Position numbers and translations under genes: made by a program. A model generated the notes under the pieces. The model was given only the letters and a program-made list of their open reading frames with translations. It ran no database searches and had not been told where the DNA came from. DNA of 64,000 nt from Clusia tigrina (taxonomy: Eukaryota > Arthropoda > Insecta > Diptera > Clusiidae), in NCBI GenBank assembly GCA_920105625.2, contig OV050030.1, positions 73,237,900 to 73,301,899 of the forward strand, read 5' to 3'. Of the stretch, positions 30,753 through 40,789 are shown in pieces; positions within the stretch are counted from its first letter, which is position 1; the number at the start of each line of letters is the position of its first letter.

Positions 30753-33297
30753 ATGATAACAGTGTTGCAATGGAACATCAACGGTTATTATAATAATTTC
30801 CATGAACTACAACTTTTGACGAAAGATTTTTTTCCAGATATAATCTGCCTTCAGGAAACAGATCAAGTCATAAATTCCTGTCCAGTTATTCCAAATCAAT
30901 ATTTCGGATTTTTCCATAATCTTCCACAAAATCTAAGGAACAAACAAGGCATAGCTATTTTAATAAAAAAAAGATATCCCCCATAAAATGTTAGCTATTA
31001 ATTCATCAATCTGCGCCCTAGGAATTAAAATAAATTTAGGTCAAACATTCACAGTGATATGTATTTATATACCTCCAGACCAAAACTTTTTCAATTCCGA
31101 TTTCTTTCAAATCAGGCAACAAGTTTCCGGACCTATACTTATACTTGGCGATGTCAACTCATGGAGCAACCTCTGGGGCTCTGCAGATTCAAACTTAAGA
31201 GGAAGGATTATTGAAGATGTTATCTTATCTTCTGATCTTATCATCCTTAATGATGGCTCACCAACCCATCTATCTACCCACAATACCTTAACACATGTAG
31301 ATATTACTCTTTGCTCAGCAAGTTTAGCTCCAAAATGTTACTGGTCTATTAGTAATAATCCTTATGGAAGCGATCATTTCCCAATCTTCACTCAAATTCA
31401 TTATCCTAAAATTTATTAATTTCAAACAAAAACCTAAGTTCTTAACAGATAACGGAAACTGGGAAACATATAATTAAAAAATGCAAGAACTCCTACATAT
31501 AGGCACCCCTTCAGATAACATAAATAAAGAAGCCGCGCAAATTCACAAAATCATATTAACAGCCGCTTCTTTTTCAATTCCACAAAGTAGAAACAAGCAA
31601 ATTAGGAAATCTGTACCTTGGTGGAACCCTGAACTCGGAGATCTAAGAAAAGAAAAAGAGAGAACTTGGCAAGTTTTTAAAAAATTCCGGTCTAAGTCAA
31701 ATCTTATAAAATACAGGAAAGCCAATGCCATCTTTAGAAAAAAAGCCAAGGAAGCTAAAAGGAAAAGCTTAGAAGTATTTTCTGAAAAAATAAACCCTTT
31801 TACTAAATCTCAAAAGATTTGGTCTGATATCAGAACTCTAGTTGCGTCATCCAAACGTATCCACATTCGACAGATCAGCTCTCCAAACGGCATACTAACG
31901 TCTTCTCTTGACATTGCCAACTTCTTAGCAGATCACTGGGCATCAGCTGCTTCTGATGAAAGCTTTTCCCAAGCCTTTATAGAGGAAAAATCTTCTTTTT
32001 TTGTTTATCCCTACCCAAATACTCAAAATCTTTCCAAGCCTGCAAAAATAATAAATAGTATAATAACACCCACATAACTAGATAACGCTCTCAAAAGAGC
32101 CAAGGGAAAAACGCCGGAATTTGATAGAATTACTTACACAATGTTAAAAAATCTCCCAGCCTCCGTCTCTCGATTATCAAATTTATACAATAGTATTTTT
32201 GACAAGGCAGTATATCCACAAAGTTGGAAAACAGCTCACATCACTCCAATCCCTAAGCCAAACAAGCCCAAAACTGATGTTAATAGCTACCGCCCCATTT
32301 TACTATTAAGTTGCTTGGGGAAAACGTTTGAAAAAATATTACCAACAAGAATAATGTGGTTTGCAAACAAAAATAATCTTATTAGCCTACATCAAGTTGC
32401 TTTTAAAAAGAACCAAGGTACAACAGAAGCCCTTCCTCTTCTAGATAATTTTATTGCCAACACTCTATCCAACAAAAACCACGCAACAGTCCTAACTTTA
32501 GACTTTGTAAAGGCATTCGATCGCATTGGCTCACATGTTGTCTTGAGACAATTGGTCAAATGGACCAAAAATTTTCAATTTTGTAAAAAGTTTTTTGTCC
32601 AACAGAAAGTTTAGGGTAAAAGTAAATGGATTTATATCCGACACTAAATCTCTTGCCAATGGAACGCCACAAGGCTCTCCGCTTTCATTAATTCTCTTTA
32701 TAATAGCTTTTGATGAGATAAGTCGCATAATAAACAATTATAGCAATGTGGACCATATTCTTTATGCTGACGATGTAATATTATATTCAAAAAACCAATA
32801 ATTTAACAACTGTAACCCACACCTTTTTAAAAATACTTAATGATTTAGATGTTTGGTCGACACACTCTGGTGCTAATATCTCCTTTAATAAGTGTAATAC
32901 CCTCCATATTTGTCGAAAAATTAACTGTTCAAAAATTGATATAAGATTTAGTAATGTAAATATAAAAAATGTAAATAGCTTAAAAATACTCGGATTAAAT
33001 TTTGACAGCAAATATACTTTTAAAGAACACTGCAAATATGTTAAAAATAGTTTAGTTATAAGACTCAACATTATAAAATATCTCTCATCTGCACACTGTT
33101 TCATCCATCCAACCACATTGCTGAATGTTACAAAGGCGCTTATCCTGTCCAAGATTGACTACGGTTTATCGATATATGGTCATTGTGCTAAAACACATAT
33201 AAAACAAATTGCCGCTCCATATCATTCGGCGGTCCGCAGGAGCATTCGAGCTTTCCCGACTACCCTGATTAAGACCAAGTGCCTACAGAACTTTTAA
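30753..33297 (+). pseudogene. I-2 ORF2 (endonuclease and RT), several frame breaks
   Basis: MITVLQWNINGYYNNFHELQ at 30753 starts the APE endonuclease; DIICLQETDQ and GDVNSWSNLWGSADSN carry catalytic residues, and HVDITLC...GSDHFPIF closes it (31390). The linker at 31481-32077 has VPWWNPELGDLRKEKE. RT runs through IPKPNKPKTDVNSYRPI, VLTLDFVKAFDRIG, GTPQGSPLSL and ILYADDVILYS (YADD intact, 32760). The thumb ends with ALILSKIDYGLSIYG. Stops occur at about 30984, 31417, 32075, 32612 and 32799. RNase H and the terminal zinc finger are absent. Confidence 0.88.
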
Positions 33298-33528
33298 TAA
33301 CACCATCTCCAGATTATATGAACAAAATTTACCATTATATAAAATTAGCTAACATTATTCAATCAATATAATATTCAAATATTCATTTTATAACAATGTA
33401 TTTTATCTAATCCTAGTTTAAGTATAGTTAACCAGAGAGCTGATAGCCTTTGTAGCTCGTGCTCCTTTTTTATCACATTATAATTTTAATTATCATGTAA
33501 TATTAATAATAATAATAATAAAGAAACA

Positions 33529-33566
33529 TGGTCATTCGAGCCGGATATCACCTGCGTCCGGTAAGT
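33529..33566 (+). promoter_or_regulatory. BEL-3 primer-binding site and adjacent splice donor
   Basis: TGGTCATTCGAGCCGGAT (33529-33546) follows the LTR end once I-2 is subtracted. It closely matches the complement of the 3' end of tRNA-Tyr as I remember it (one mismatch), with weaker similarity continuing to about 33560. CCGGTAAGTG at 33558-33567 matches the 5' splice-site consensus, donor GT at 33561. The frame opened at 29095 crosses the primer site and ends its last codon exactly at 33560. Confidence 0.65.
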
Positions 33567-34250
33567 GTTTAATATTTATTTTTTATTTAATTTAATATAT
33601 TATTAAACCATTTTTGTGTGTTATCCGTTGCCGGTGGTTTTCCGTACTAACGGGTCAACAACTGTTAACGTGGTGGATGATCGACATTTTCGACACAAGT
33701 GCGGTGTAATTAGGTTCGCAGTCCGCAGCTCACAGCGCTGCCGACGCCTTTTTACAGCAGACCGTGTGCCCGTGCTTGAACATCGCCATATTACTACGCT
33801 GCAAAATACGTATACTCTTCGATCTCCGTACATCACAGTTTTCGCCTCGCTCACAGCGCTGCCAACTTTTTCTTTTTTTTTTTCTTTTATATTACCCTGT
33901 ATCGGTGTACCCATGAGTGACGCAAGGTCCGGGTCACATACTGCAGCTCATAGAGCTGCATTGGGTATTTCAGGCTGTGGTTCTACTTCAATTTTTAGAG
34001 TGTGGTTGCTCAGTGCTGTCGTCACTGCCTTGGCTTCGCGTAGTCCATTCCTCCTGGGGACTGTCTTTACGTTGGGTGGATTTTTCAGTGATAATAAGGC
34101 AGGTGTTATATCAGTCACGTCAGCGGGTCAACTGTGTACACATCTATCTGGGTAACTGGGTGTATCGGCGTGAACTTGTAGTGTTTTCCCGTGTTCTGCT
34201 TCGGTTTTGCCATCATTGAGCTCCGTTCTCAGGTCAAACGGTCTGCGACT
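33567..34250 (+). promoter_or_regulatory. BEL-3 leader before gag
   Basis: About 680 bp without a certain gene. The 15-mer GCTCACAGCGCTGCC occurs twice (near 33728 and 33849), each holding the palindrome CAGCGCTG also found in the BEL-1 leader. An 80-codon frame beginning MSDARSGSHTAAHR at 33913 ends at 34155. It is an upstream ORF candidate with a hydrophobic centre and no recognised domain, and I do not call it a gene. Confidence 0.5.
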
Positions 34251-36567
34251 ATGCTTACTCCGCTGATAGACGCGGCTGGTAGCCTGACCGCATTTGTTAC
34301 TGAGTTCGAGCGAGACTCGTCCGCCTCCCAAAACCTTGAATATCTTCGCCTTAATCTGACTGAATTGGCAGACCTATGGCAGGCGTTGGAGGAGGCGAAG
34401 GCTGCAGCGGTCATTGAAGCGAATTTAGATGAAAAACGCACAGCCATTAAAGAGTCCATACGGCAACGATTCGCAGCAAGTTTAGCCATGTATAAACAGG
34501 GTCATGCTCGGATCAGTGGTCTAATGCAATGCCTGACCGTCTCTCCAGCGGTGCCTTCCGAGGCGTCTGCTGAGCTGTCTTCTCAATCACATAGTACCCC
34601 GGTGCCTCCCTGTGATATTGAGATTTTCGGGGCGGAGTACTCCAAGTGGATCACCGAAGAATTCTAAAACGTTTCTGTATATGGTATAAGATTCGTTAAT
34701 AAAAAAAATTTTAATAAAAAAATCAGAAAATATTAATACTGTCGTCATCTTCCTGAGTCTCTTCTTCCAATAGCAATCGGGATAATGCGACGGCGTGGCC
34801 CATTTGCGATCCTTTTTTATATTTAATGGAATAATCATACATCGATAAAAATACTGCCCATCGTTGCAATCGTTTCGCCGCTATTGATGGCAGGTCTTTT
34901 TTCGTTGAAAAAATTTCTCTTGACGGTTGATGGTCACTTTCAATGACGACCGGTAGTCCGTACATGTAACTGTGAAACTTTTTCACCGCAAATACTACCG
35001 CCAGAGCCTCTCAATGAAGTTGTGAATAATTATTTTCAGTCGGCGATAAAGTACTCAACACAAATTGAACAGGACGTTATTTACCATCAATGATGTGTGA
35101 TAGTACACCCCCAAGATGGACTTGCGTCGCATAAAATAACAATTGGCTTTACTGGATCATAATGCGTCATAATAATGCCTATATCCACAACAAATAGCTT
35201 TGATTTTTCACATACTTCCTGATATCGTTCAGAGCAAATCCACGTGACATTGTTTTTCATCAGCTAATTTTGAGAAGACAGCTCTGCGGACAAATTAAGA
35301 GCCGTATGGTTATAATAAATCACCATTCCTAAATATGATTTTAATTCTGACTTATTTCTGGGATTTGGCACTTCTACTATCGCCTTGACTTTTTCCTTGG
35401 ACGGCGTTACTCCGTCTTCATTAATCACATAGCCTAAATAATTGCTTTCTTAAAAAATTTACTTTTTCGTATAATTTGCCTTTACGTTCGATTCTAAAAG
35501 TCTATCTAAAATTGATTACAGGTTCCATTCACATTCTCCTATGGTAACTCCCCCCACAATAATATCGTCAAAATACGATGCCACTTTGTCTAAGTCACCT
35601 TTCGTGATATGTTCACGGCGCTATTCCTTCGGAACGCTCGTCTATCTAACATCGAGCGGCTGTACCACCTAAGAGCAAAGACTAGGGAGGAGGCGCGAGA
35701 TATCGTGGACCAATGCAAATTGACCAATAGCGGCTTTGATCAGGCGTGGGCGAGGCTTACTGCCCGGTACGAAAATCGGCGCAAGCTTATTAATTGTCAG
35801 CTGAAGTCCTTATTTACGATGCGTACCATACGTAAAGAATGTGGGTCGGAGCTAAAAAGGCTGCAGCGGGAAGTTAGCAACTGCATTATGGCGCTGCAGG
35901 TGCTGTCGGTAGATTTAGGCAGTTGGGATCCAATTTTTATATACTGGAGTTCCATTCGGTTGCCGGAGAGGACCCTTTCTCTTTGGGAGCAGCCCCTTGC
36001 AGATCATGCGGATATATGATTTGGGTGGCGATGGAGGAGTTCCTCTCAAAACGGTTCCAAACTTTGGAGGCGGTCTCTGATGTCTGCCAAGCGGATCACG
36101 CGCGGGAGCCTGCGGGGAACCGTTCAACACCACTCCGTAGTAGCCACGTGCAGGCTCATCAGGCAAGGGTCAATTCGGAAGGGGGTAAGATATGTACACT
36201 ACCAGGCCATCGGGTCTCCCACTGCTCTACTTTCATCAACGCTGATGTGTCAGAGCGATGGGGATGGGTAAACCGCTTCCACTTGTGCGTGAATTGTTTG
36301 AAGGGGGATCATCGTGTGACAAATTGCACGACTAAATACCGGTGTTTTACGTGCCAAGAGCGGCACCATACTCTGCTACACCGTGAGCCGCCCCCGAACC
36401 GGAGCATAGGAGCCCCACCACGCACAACGCCGCCTCGAGGCAGACGACCATCCAACGGACGCAACGCGGCCACCACGACGGCTCAACCTGCTACACCATC
36501 TTTCGCCCACGCTGCACAGGTGGTACCCGCTACAGTCCAGGGACGATCCGGTCCATATCGAGCCTGA
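34251..36567 (+). pseudogene. BEL-3 gag, interrupted by a gypsy fragment
   Basis: The likely start is ATG at 34251 (MLTPLIDAAGSLTAF). The N-terminal helical region runs to 34655, where the 939-bp gypsy-H piece intervenes. It resumes at 35600 with ARLSNIERLYHLRAKTREEARDI, FDQAWARLTARYENRRKLI and VDLGSWDPIFIYWS (BEL DUF1759/1758-type core). After a frameshift near 36000 the C-terminal cysteine region follows: ICTLPGHRVSHCSTF, LCVNCLKGDHRVTNC and CFTCQERHHTLLHRE, then a Pro/Arg/Thr-rich tail. It would have formed the capsid precursor. Confidence 0.85.
34656..35594 (-). mobile_element. Gypsy-H: LTR-less RT/RNase H fragment flanked by TCACC
   Basis: On the minus strand from 35594: DKVASYFDDIIVGG (RT catalytic YFDD box), NYLGYVINEDGVTPSKEKV, NKSELKSYLGMVIYYN (thumb), RNase H start (CDASPSWG), then VVIESDHQPSREIF and LQRWAVFLSMYDYSIKYKKGSQ...ALSRL. 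The style is that of the mag/K02A2.6-like side of gypsy. It lacks the first half of RT, integrase and both LTRs, yet is bracketed by TCACC at 34651-34655 and 35595-35599. Removing it restores the BEL-3 gag frame. Confidence 0.8.
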
Positions 36568-36680
36568 GGTCGGCTGCCCAAACGCGTGCTTTTAGGTACC
36601 GCCATTATTCACGTCTGGTATCAGGGAGTCAATTACGCGTACCGTGCATGCCCAAGTATCCGGGGAAAGCAATGTGGTGG

Positions 36681-37153
36681 TGTTGGGGTCCTCGTGTCCT
36701 TGCTTGGCAGGCGACGTCCTGTCGTAGTTCTTCCGGGCGCGTGGCTGCAAAATCAAAACCCTAACGTAAATTATAAACACTTTTCACCTTTCAGTTTTAA
36801 AACACAAGAGAGCTTTATTCTTAAAATGCTAGTTCTTATATACTATTTACAAATGAACAATACCGCCTACGTCTTGACTTTTCTGGTGTTCCAGTTTCGC
36901 AATTGTTATTTGTCAGTTGCTCAAGCCAACCGACCTACTTCAAAAGTAAAAGTGTCGTCGGTGCATTCTAAATGCCCCTCGTCAGCTTGACTGCGGAACT
37001 GTGACACCCTAAAAGTTTACATCATAATTAGTGCATAAATACTGTTCATTTCCAATATTTGCACCCTAAAAATATGTGCGTTCTTAATGAATTTAATGGA
37101 AGCCGGTGCTGTGAGTCAACTACGCGTAAGTAGCTTGATTCTAACTCACAACA
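36681..37153 (-). repeat. ERV-B 3' LTR
   Basis: 473 bp, TGTTGTGAGTTAG to CCCCAACA on the minus strand. TATATAAG (36842-36835) and AATAAA (36819-36814) mark the promoter and poly(A) signal of the U3/R region. Confidence 0.95.
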
Positions 37154-37169
37154 TCCCTCCCCTCTTTCT
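37154..37169 (-). promoter_or_regulatory. ERV-B polypurine tract
   Basis: On the minus strand AGAAAGAGGGGAGGGA lies directly before the 3' LTR; this is the plus-strand DNA primer site. The identical tract precedes the ERV-A 3' LTR at 63810-63825. Confidence 0.9.
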
Positions 37170-37599
37170 AAAAGAAGTTAGTGCAACTAACTTCCAATAA
37201 ATCTCTGCAATATTTTTCTTGCACTGCAAACAATTATGTGCATCTATTTAACTCTATAGTACATATATATAATTTGTTTTATTTTTTCCATGAAATCGCC
37301 TTGTTTGGGTTCTATCACGGTTTTTTCTTCCTTTTTTATTCTTTTCTTTTCCATATATATATATATATTTTTTTTTTTTTTTGATTTTATTTTCTTTTGT
37401 AGTTTTCTTTCTTTTATTTTTTATTTTTATTTTTTCTTTATTTTGTTTTTGTTTTGTTTTTTTTTATTTTTTTTTTTATCATTATTTTTTTTTATATTCC
37501 CCTTTTTATAATTTGGTCTTTCATTGACTCTTTTCTCATTGGCGTATATACAAATACCTAAACAATAACACAATTCTATTCTATGCATAAAACCTTACA
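37170..37599 (-). other. ERV-B A-rich segment between env and polypurine tract
   Basis: On the sense strand this is extremely A-rich (T runs on the plus strand at 37365-37500). ERV-A has the matching A-rich stretch at 63545-63720 plus a shared block AGAAAAGAGTC...ATGAAAGACCAAA. Its maintenance in both copies suggests a functional 3' UTR, but no gene is present. Confidence 0.7.
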
Positions 37600-39417
37600 T
37601 TATACTGCGCCCTCTGCTACCTGCTGGTCCAGTTGACGACTGCCGTTGTCGGGGTGGTTGTTGTGTTGCGCCGTTGGAGTGGTTGATTCGAGTCTTTGAA
37701 GGGCCGCTACTATCCTGCACCATTTCTTCGAAATGAGCGTCGTCACCATCACTGCCACCAGGACGAGGCCAGCTATACTGACTACCCCTCCCTTCATCCA
37801 GGTGTGCACTATCTCACAGGAATTGGTGAGGTGTGACACCCTTTCCACATCTTCTGCCTCCTTTACCAACTCGTTGATTGCTCTGCTGTTTGTTGTAAGA
37901 GTTTTCCGTAGATCCTTGAAATGCATGAGTGAGACGGTGTTCGGTGTTGCAAGCGTATGGCCGGAGTCATTTCGTTTGCGACTTTCCAGCAGCTCCTGTA
38001 GTTTCGTCCTTAAACGGTTTGTTCCCATGACTGACGTTGAGAATTTATACTGTGATTCTTCCTGACTTTTATGGACCAGTATTATTCCTTTGCCAACCAC
38101 TCTGCAACCAGATTCAATGGTCATAAACCCGGTGTTTATTAATTCCAACCGTGTGGTTTCGTCTGAGCACACCGCCGTGAAAATCGCCTGGTCGTCAAAA
38201 TGGTAGAGCCATCTGTTTATGGCTCGGGTGGCTACCAGAATTCCTCCCGTGGCTGGAATGGCTACGTGATCGCATTGGTCTTGCTCATGCTTCAATACTT
38301 CTATCTCGCAGTAATCGCTTGCTCGCGTAATTAATTTTCCGGGATGATAGCATAAACGCTTTGTTGTGCCCACCTCTCGACATTTCCCTTCGTCCTCTAT
38401 TGATAGGCCAATGTAGTGTTCTTGAGTTTGACTTGCCGCTATGTAGTCATATCTTGTCTTCGGTAGCACGCACCAATCTGGGTTTAGTCTCTTGGGTATT
38501 GGGTACACTTTGTGCATTGTAAATACCTCCAATAACGGCACAGGAATCTTTATGACTACTTTTAACCCGTTCTCCGCCTCTTCTGTGCGAACCTCGGCTA
38601 GTTCATAGAACCGCTCCGGTGCCTCTCTGTACCATGAAATTCCTTTCATTGACGTTGGTGCTGCCTTGAGCAATTCATCAGACGTCAGGAACAACGGGTG
38701 TAGCTGGCCATGTAATAAATCATCGAGCACCACTATCTCCGTTTGCTGTTGATCCTGGAACCTCATCATTTCTTCAGAAACAACTTTTCCCAAAATGAAA
38801 GATTCCGCCAAGTTCACCTCTGCTTCCTCTTGTCTTTTTCCAATGCCTTCCAACGCCAAGTGCATCTCTTCCAGTTCTTGGAAAGTCTTATTCACTGCTT
38901 CGTGAAGACCCTGGTAACCTGTTCTCATCACAGTTACCTCTTTTCCCAGCAATGACAACGTTTTTGACTGCTTCTTCTCAAGGTCCTGTAAGTGACCATA
39001 AATTCGATCTGAATCTTGGTGATCCATCGTACCGATTGCCCATTTGAGCACTTCACCGCCAACATCTATCAGAGACCGGCGTTTCCTTCCTTTCAGAGAC
39101 AATGTCTTCTCCTTTTCCAAGAATCTTTTTGATATAGCTTCTATCTCAACAATAGAAGAGTCGCATCTTCGTTTCAGCTCGGTCCCGCTGGCCACCACAT
39201 GTCTCTCACACAACCTTCTGGTTGTCTCCTGTATTCCTTTGAACTGCTCAACGATAATTTTCAACTCCGTTCGTGGAAACTCTGTTACAACCACCCAAAA
39301 ATCCTTGGCGAACCATACATCTCCTGTTTTTTCCATTAATACATCTGTCTCCGGTAGCTTATCCAACCGCACCCCCGCATGTATCCTGTCGCTAACCGCC
39401 AACAACAGTACTAACAT
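37600..39417 (-). CDS. env: ERV-B env, F-type membrane fusion glycoprotein
   Basis: 605 codons, ATG at 39417. Errantivirus Env proteins belong to the baculovirus F-type fusion family and mediate entry. Seen here: a short hydrophobic signal peptide (MLVLLLAVSD), a furin-type site RKRR at residues 111-114 followed by SLIDVGGEVLKWAIGTMD (the fusion-peptide/GTMD motif of the family), a heptad-like region to about residue 210, cysteines at about 340-460, a transmembrane segment at about 543-562 (GGVVSIAGLVLVAVMVTTLI) and a 43-residue cytoplasmic tail. No stops. A splice acceptor lies two codons upstream. I infer a functional-looking gene; expression is unknown. Confidence 0.9.
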   Translation of the reverse strand: MLVLLLAVSDRIHAGVRLDKLPETDVLMEKTGDVWFAKDFWVVVTEFPRTELKIIVEQFKGIQETTRRLCERHVVASGTELKRRCDSSIVEIEAISKRFLEKEKTLSLKGRKRRSLIDVGGEVLKWAIGTMDHQDSDRIYGHLQDLEKKQSKTLSLLGKEVTVMRTGYQGLHEAVNKTFQELEEMHLALEGIGKRQEEAEVNLAESFILGKVVSEEMMRFQDQQQTEIVVLDDLLHGQLHPLFLTSDELLKAAPTSMKGISWYREAPERFYELAEVRTEEAENGLKVVIKIPVPLLEVFTMHKVYPIPKRLNPDWCVLPKTRYDYIAASQTQEHYIGLSIEDEGKCREVGTTKRLCYHPGKLITRASDYCEIEVLKHEQDQCDHVAIPATGGILVATRAINRWLYHFDDQAIFTAVCSDETTRLELINTGFMTIESGCRVVGKGIILVHKSQEESQYKFSTSVMGTNRLRTKLQELLESRKRNDSGHTLATPNTVSLMHFKDLRKTLTTNSRAINELVKEAEDVERVSHLTNSCEIVHTWMKGGVVSIAGLVLVAVMVTTLISKKWCRIVAALQRLESTTPTAQHNNHPDNGSRQLDQQVAEGAV

Positions 39418-39445
39418 AATCTATAAAATGATAAAATTTTACACT
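39418..39445 (-). promoter_or_regulatory. env splice acceptor
   Basis: On the minus strand AAAATTTTATCATTTTATAG ends at AG 39422-39421, followed by ATT and the env ATG. Joined to the leader donor after ATG (48944-48942), the phase is zero, so the leader ATG would be in frame with env. Subgenomic spliced env mRNA is established for gypsy-type errantiviruses; this particular junction is inference. Confidence 0.65.
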
Positions 39446-39953
39446 AGATAACATATCTCAGCTTAAGAATACAATATTCTCTTCATAAATTGCTTAACCT
39501 ACATTTGAATGCTATATCATTCAATTCTCCGTCCACTCGTCTTCTCCCCTTACATTCTCGGATTTGCTACCGCATCCCAGAGGAAAAAAGGACTGGACTA
39601 TTTTACCTTATTGCCATATAGTGCATTAGTTCCGGTTTGACTAATTTTCAATGCTCTTTTTAATACGTGAGGTAACACTTACTATAGTTTCGAACCAAAA
39701 TATTGATCCTCCGACAAAATAAGATTATAAAAAATAGTCCCATTTTCGTCAAAACTTTGTCCATTGCATGACTATACCTTTCATTGCATACAATTACTTC
39801 TTATTTAAATTTATTTCTAGCCTGATATGTATATATCCATTAACGATTGTCTCTTCCTAGATCGTACATGGTAACATACATACATTCAAGGCACTTTAAA
39901 TTACATAGAATTAATTGCTCTTTTTCCCAGTCAATCTATCATTATTATTATTT

Positions 39954-39990
<37 letters not shown>

Positions 39991-40285
39991 CTCTATATAC
40001 TTACTTTTCTTTCTTTCCCAATAGTTAGTATATATATTCATATCCAACCGTATCATCGGCTTATATCGACCGAAAAAACGGAGGTAGCGTATCTTTTTTT
40101 TTTTCTAAATGTCAGCAGTCATTTGATATCGAATGACCTGATTACTGTATCGCTGGTTGAAATGGTCAGCTATTTTCTCTTGTTTCGACACTTATTGCTT
40201 AAATTTGCCTTGTCAGAAACCACATACTACTCAATGCTTTTCCTTGTGTTGGCACAATCTTGGTAAAACGTTCCGATCGTTGTGC

Positions 40286-40292
40286 TATAAAA
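40286..40292 (+). promoter_or_regulatory. TATA box of the antisense gene
   Basis: TATAAAA lies on the plus strand 54 bp before the ATG at 40340. TTTACAGT near 40314-40321 is a possible initiator at about +33. This is a plausible independent core promoter; no experimental support is available. Confidence 0.5.
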
Positions 40293-40339
40293 CCACGCTT
40301 TCGTAGCGTATTATTTACAGTAAATCGTTTCAGTACAAC

Positions 40340-40750
40340 ATGACAGGAAGTAGCAATATTCTAAACGCCATTGCCAAGCTAGGGCGCTGTGCTCTTAGCC
40401 ACACCCAGGTGTTGCGGACACTAACAGAAGAGGCGTCACCTCTATTGCACCCAGCAGCGATGGCCCTGGAACAGCACGAGTTGGACCAACTTCTGGAAAG
40501 ATCCTGGGACAACGAAGCACAATGGGTTAAGGACCTGCTGAACTGCCTCCAAGAGGTGTCCACCCAGTGGGACTATCCAATGGAGGTACTACTGGCTTGG
40601 AGACTAGCCTTTACCATGATGGTAAGACCGGAGAGCTCTGCAGTGGAGCAGGCACTAGGGCGCTTGTCTGTGCTGCTCCATCGCCTTCATGAGCTGACGG
40701 TGCCGGGGTTTCCCAATGTAAACCCCAAACTAGTAATTAAGTATTATTGA
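40340..40750 (+). CDS. Antisense ORF inside ERV-B, unknown 136-aa protein
   Basis: I do not recognise this protein. It begins with ATG in CAACATG, an excellent fly start context. It is Leu/Ala/Glu-rich and predicted helical (HELDQLLERSWDNEAQW, LGRLSVLLHRLHELTVPGF), without a signal peptide, membrane segment or cysteine pattern. Codons favour G/C third positions and the GC content is far above that of the flanking AT-rich DNA. TATAAAA lies upstream. AATAAA (40759-40764) is followed 16 nt later by ten A residues (40780-40789), as at an mRNA 3' end. It runs opposite to gag, pol and env and is missing from ERV-A. It could be a captured cellular or viral gene, or a retrocopy. Confidence 0.65.
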   Translation: MTGSSNILNAIAKLGRCALSHTQVLRTLTEEASPLLHPAAMALEQHELDQLLERSWDNEAQWVKDLLNCLQEVSTQWDYPMEVLLAWRLAFTMMVRPESSAVEQALGRLSVLLHRLHELTVPGFPNVNPKLVIKYY

Positions 40751-40758
40751 AAATAAGA

Positions 40759-40789
40759 AATAAAAGATATATTACCCATAAAAAAAAAA
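40759..40789 (+). terminator. Poly(A) signal and A-tract after the antisense ORF
   Basis: AATAAA nine bases after the stop, then ATATATTACCCAT and a run of ten A. The spacing matches a cleavage and polyadenylation site copied with its tail, or a simple A-run; the two cannot be told apart here. Confidence 0.5.

Larger units (their letters stand above)
29135..33520 (+). mobile_element. I-2: I-clade LINE, nearly full length, RNase H deleted
   Basis: Same family as I-1 (5' CAGTCTCCGAC at 29136; identical ORF1 start). It is flanked by a perfect 11-bp duplication AAGAAACATGG (29124-29134 and 33521-33531), with one extra C at the 5' junction. It ends in the tail TATTAATAATAATAATAATA (33501-33520), the TAA-type tail of I elements. 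Length is 4386 bp. Compared with I-1 the RNase H part of ORF2 is missing after about 33297. It inserted across the LTR/primer-site junction of BEL-3. Confidence 0.92.

Noticed and set aside
33616..34155. 179-codon frame in the BEL-3 leader
   Set aside because: It begins on GTG and includes a poly-T-encoded Phe run. Only the 80 codons from 33913 have an ATG, and no domain or conservation supports them; kept as a possible upstream ORF only.
37181..37511. Two Phe-rich plus-strand frames
   Set aside because: They are translations of the T-rich complement of the ERV-B A-rich 3' UTR; low complexity and no start context.
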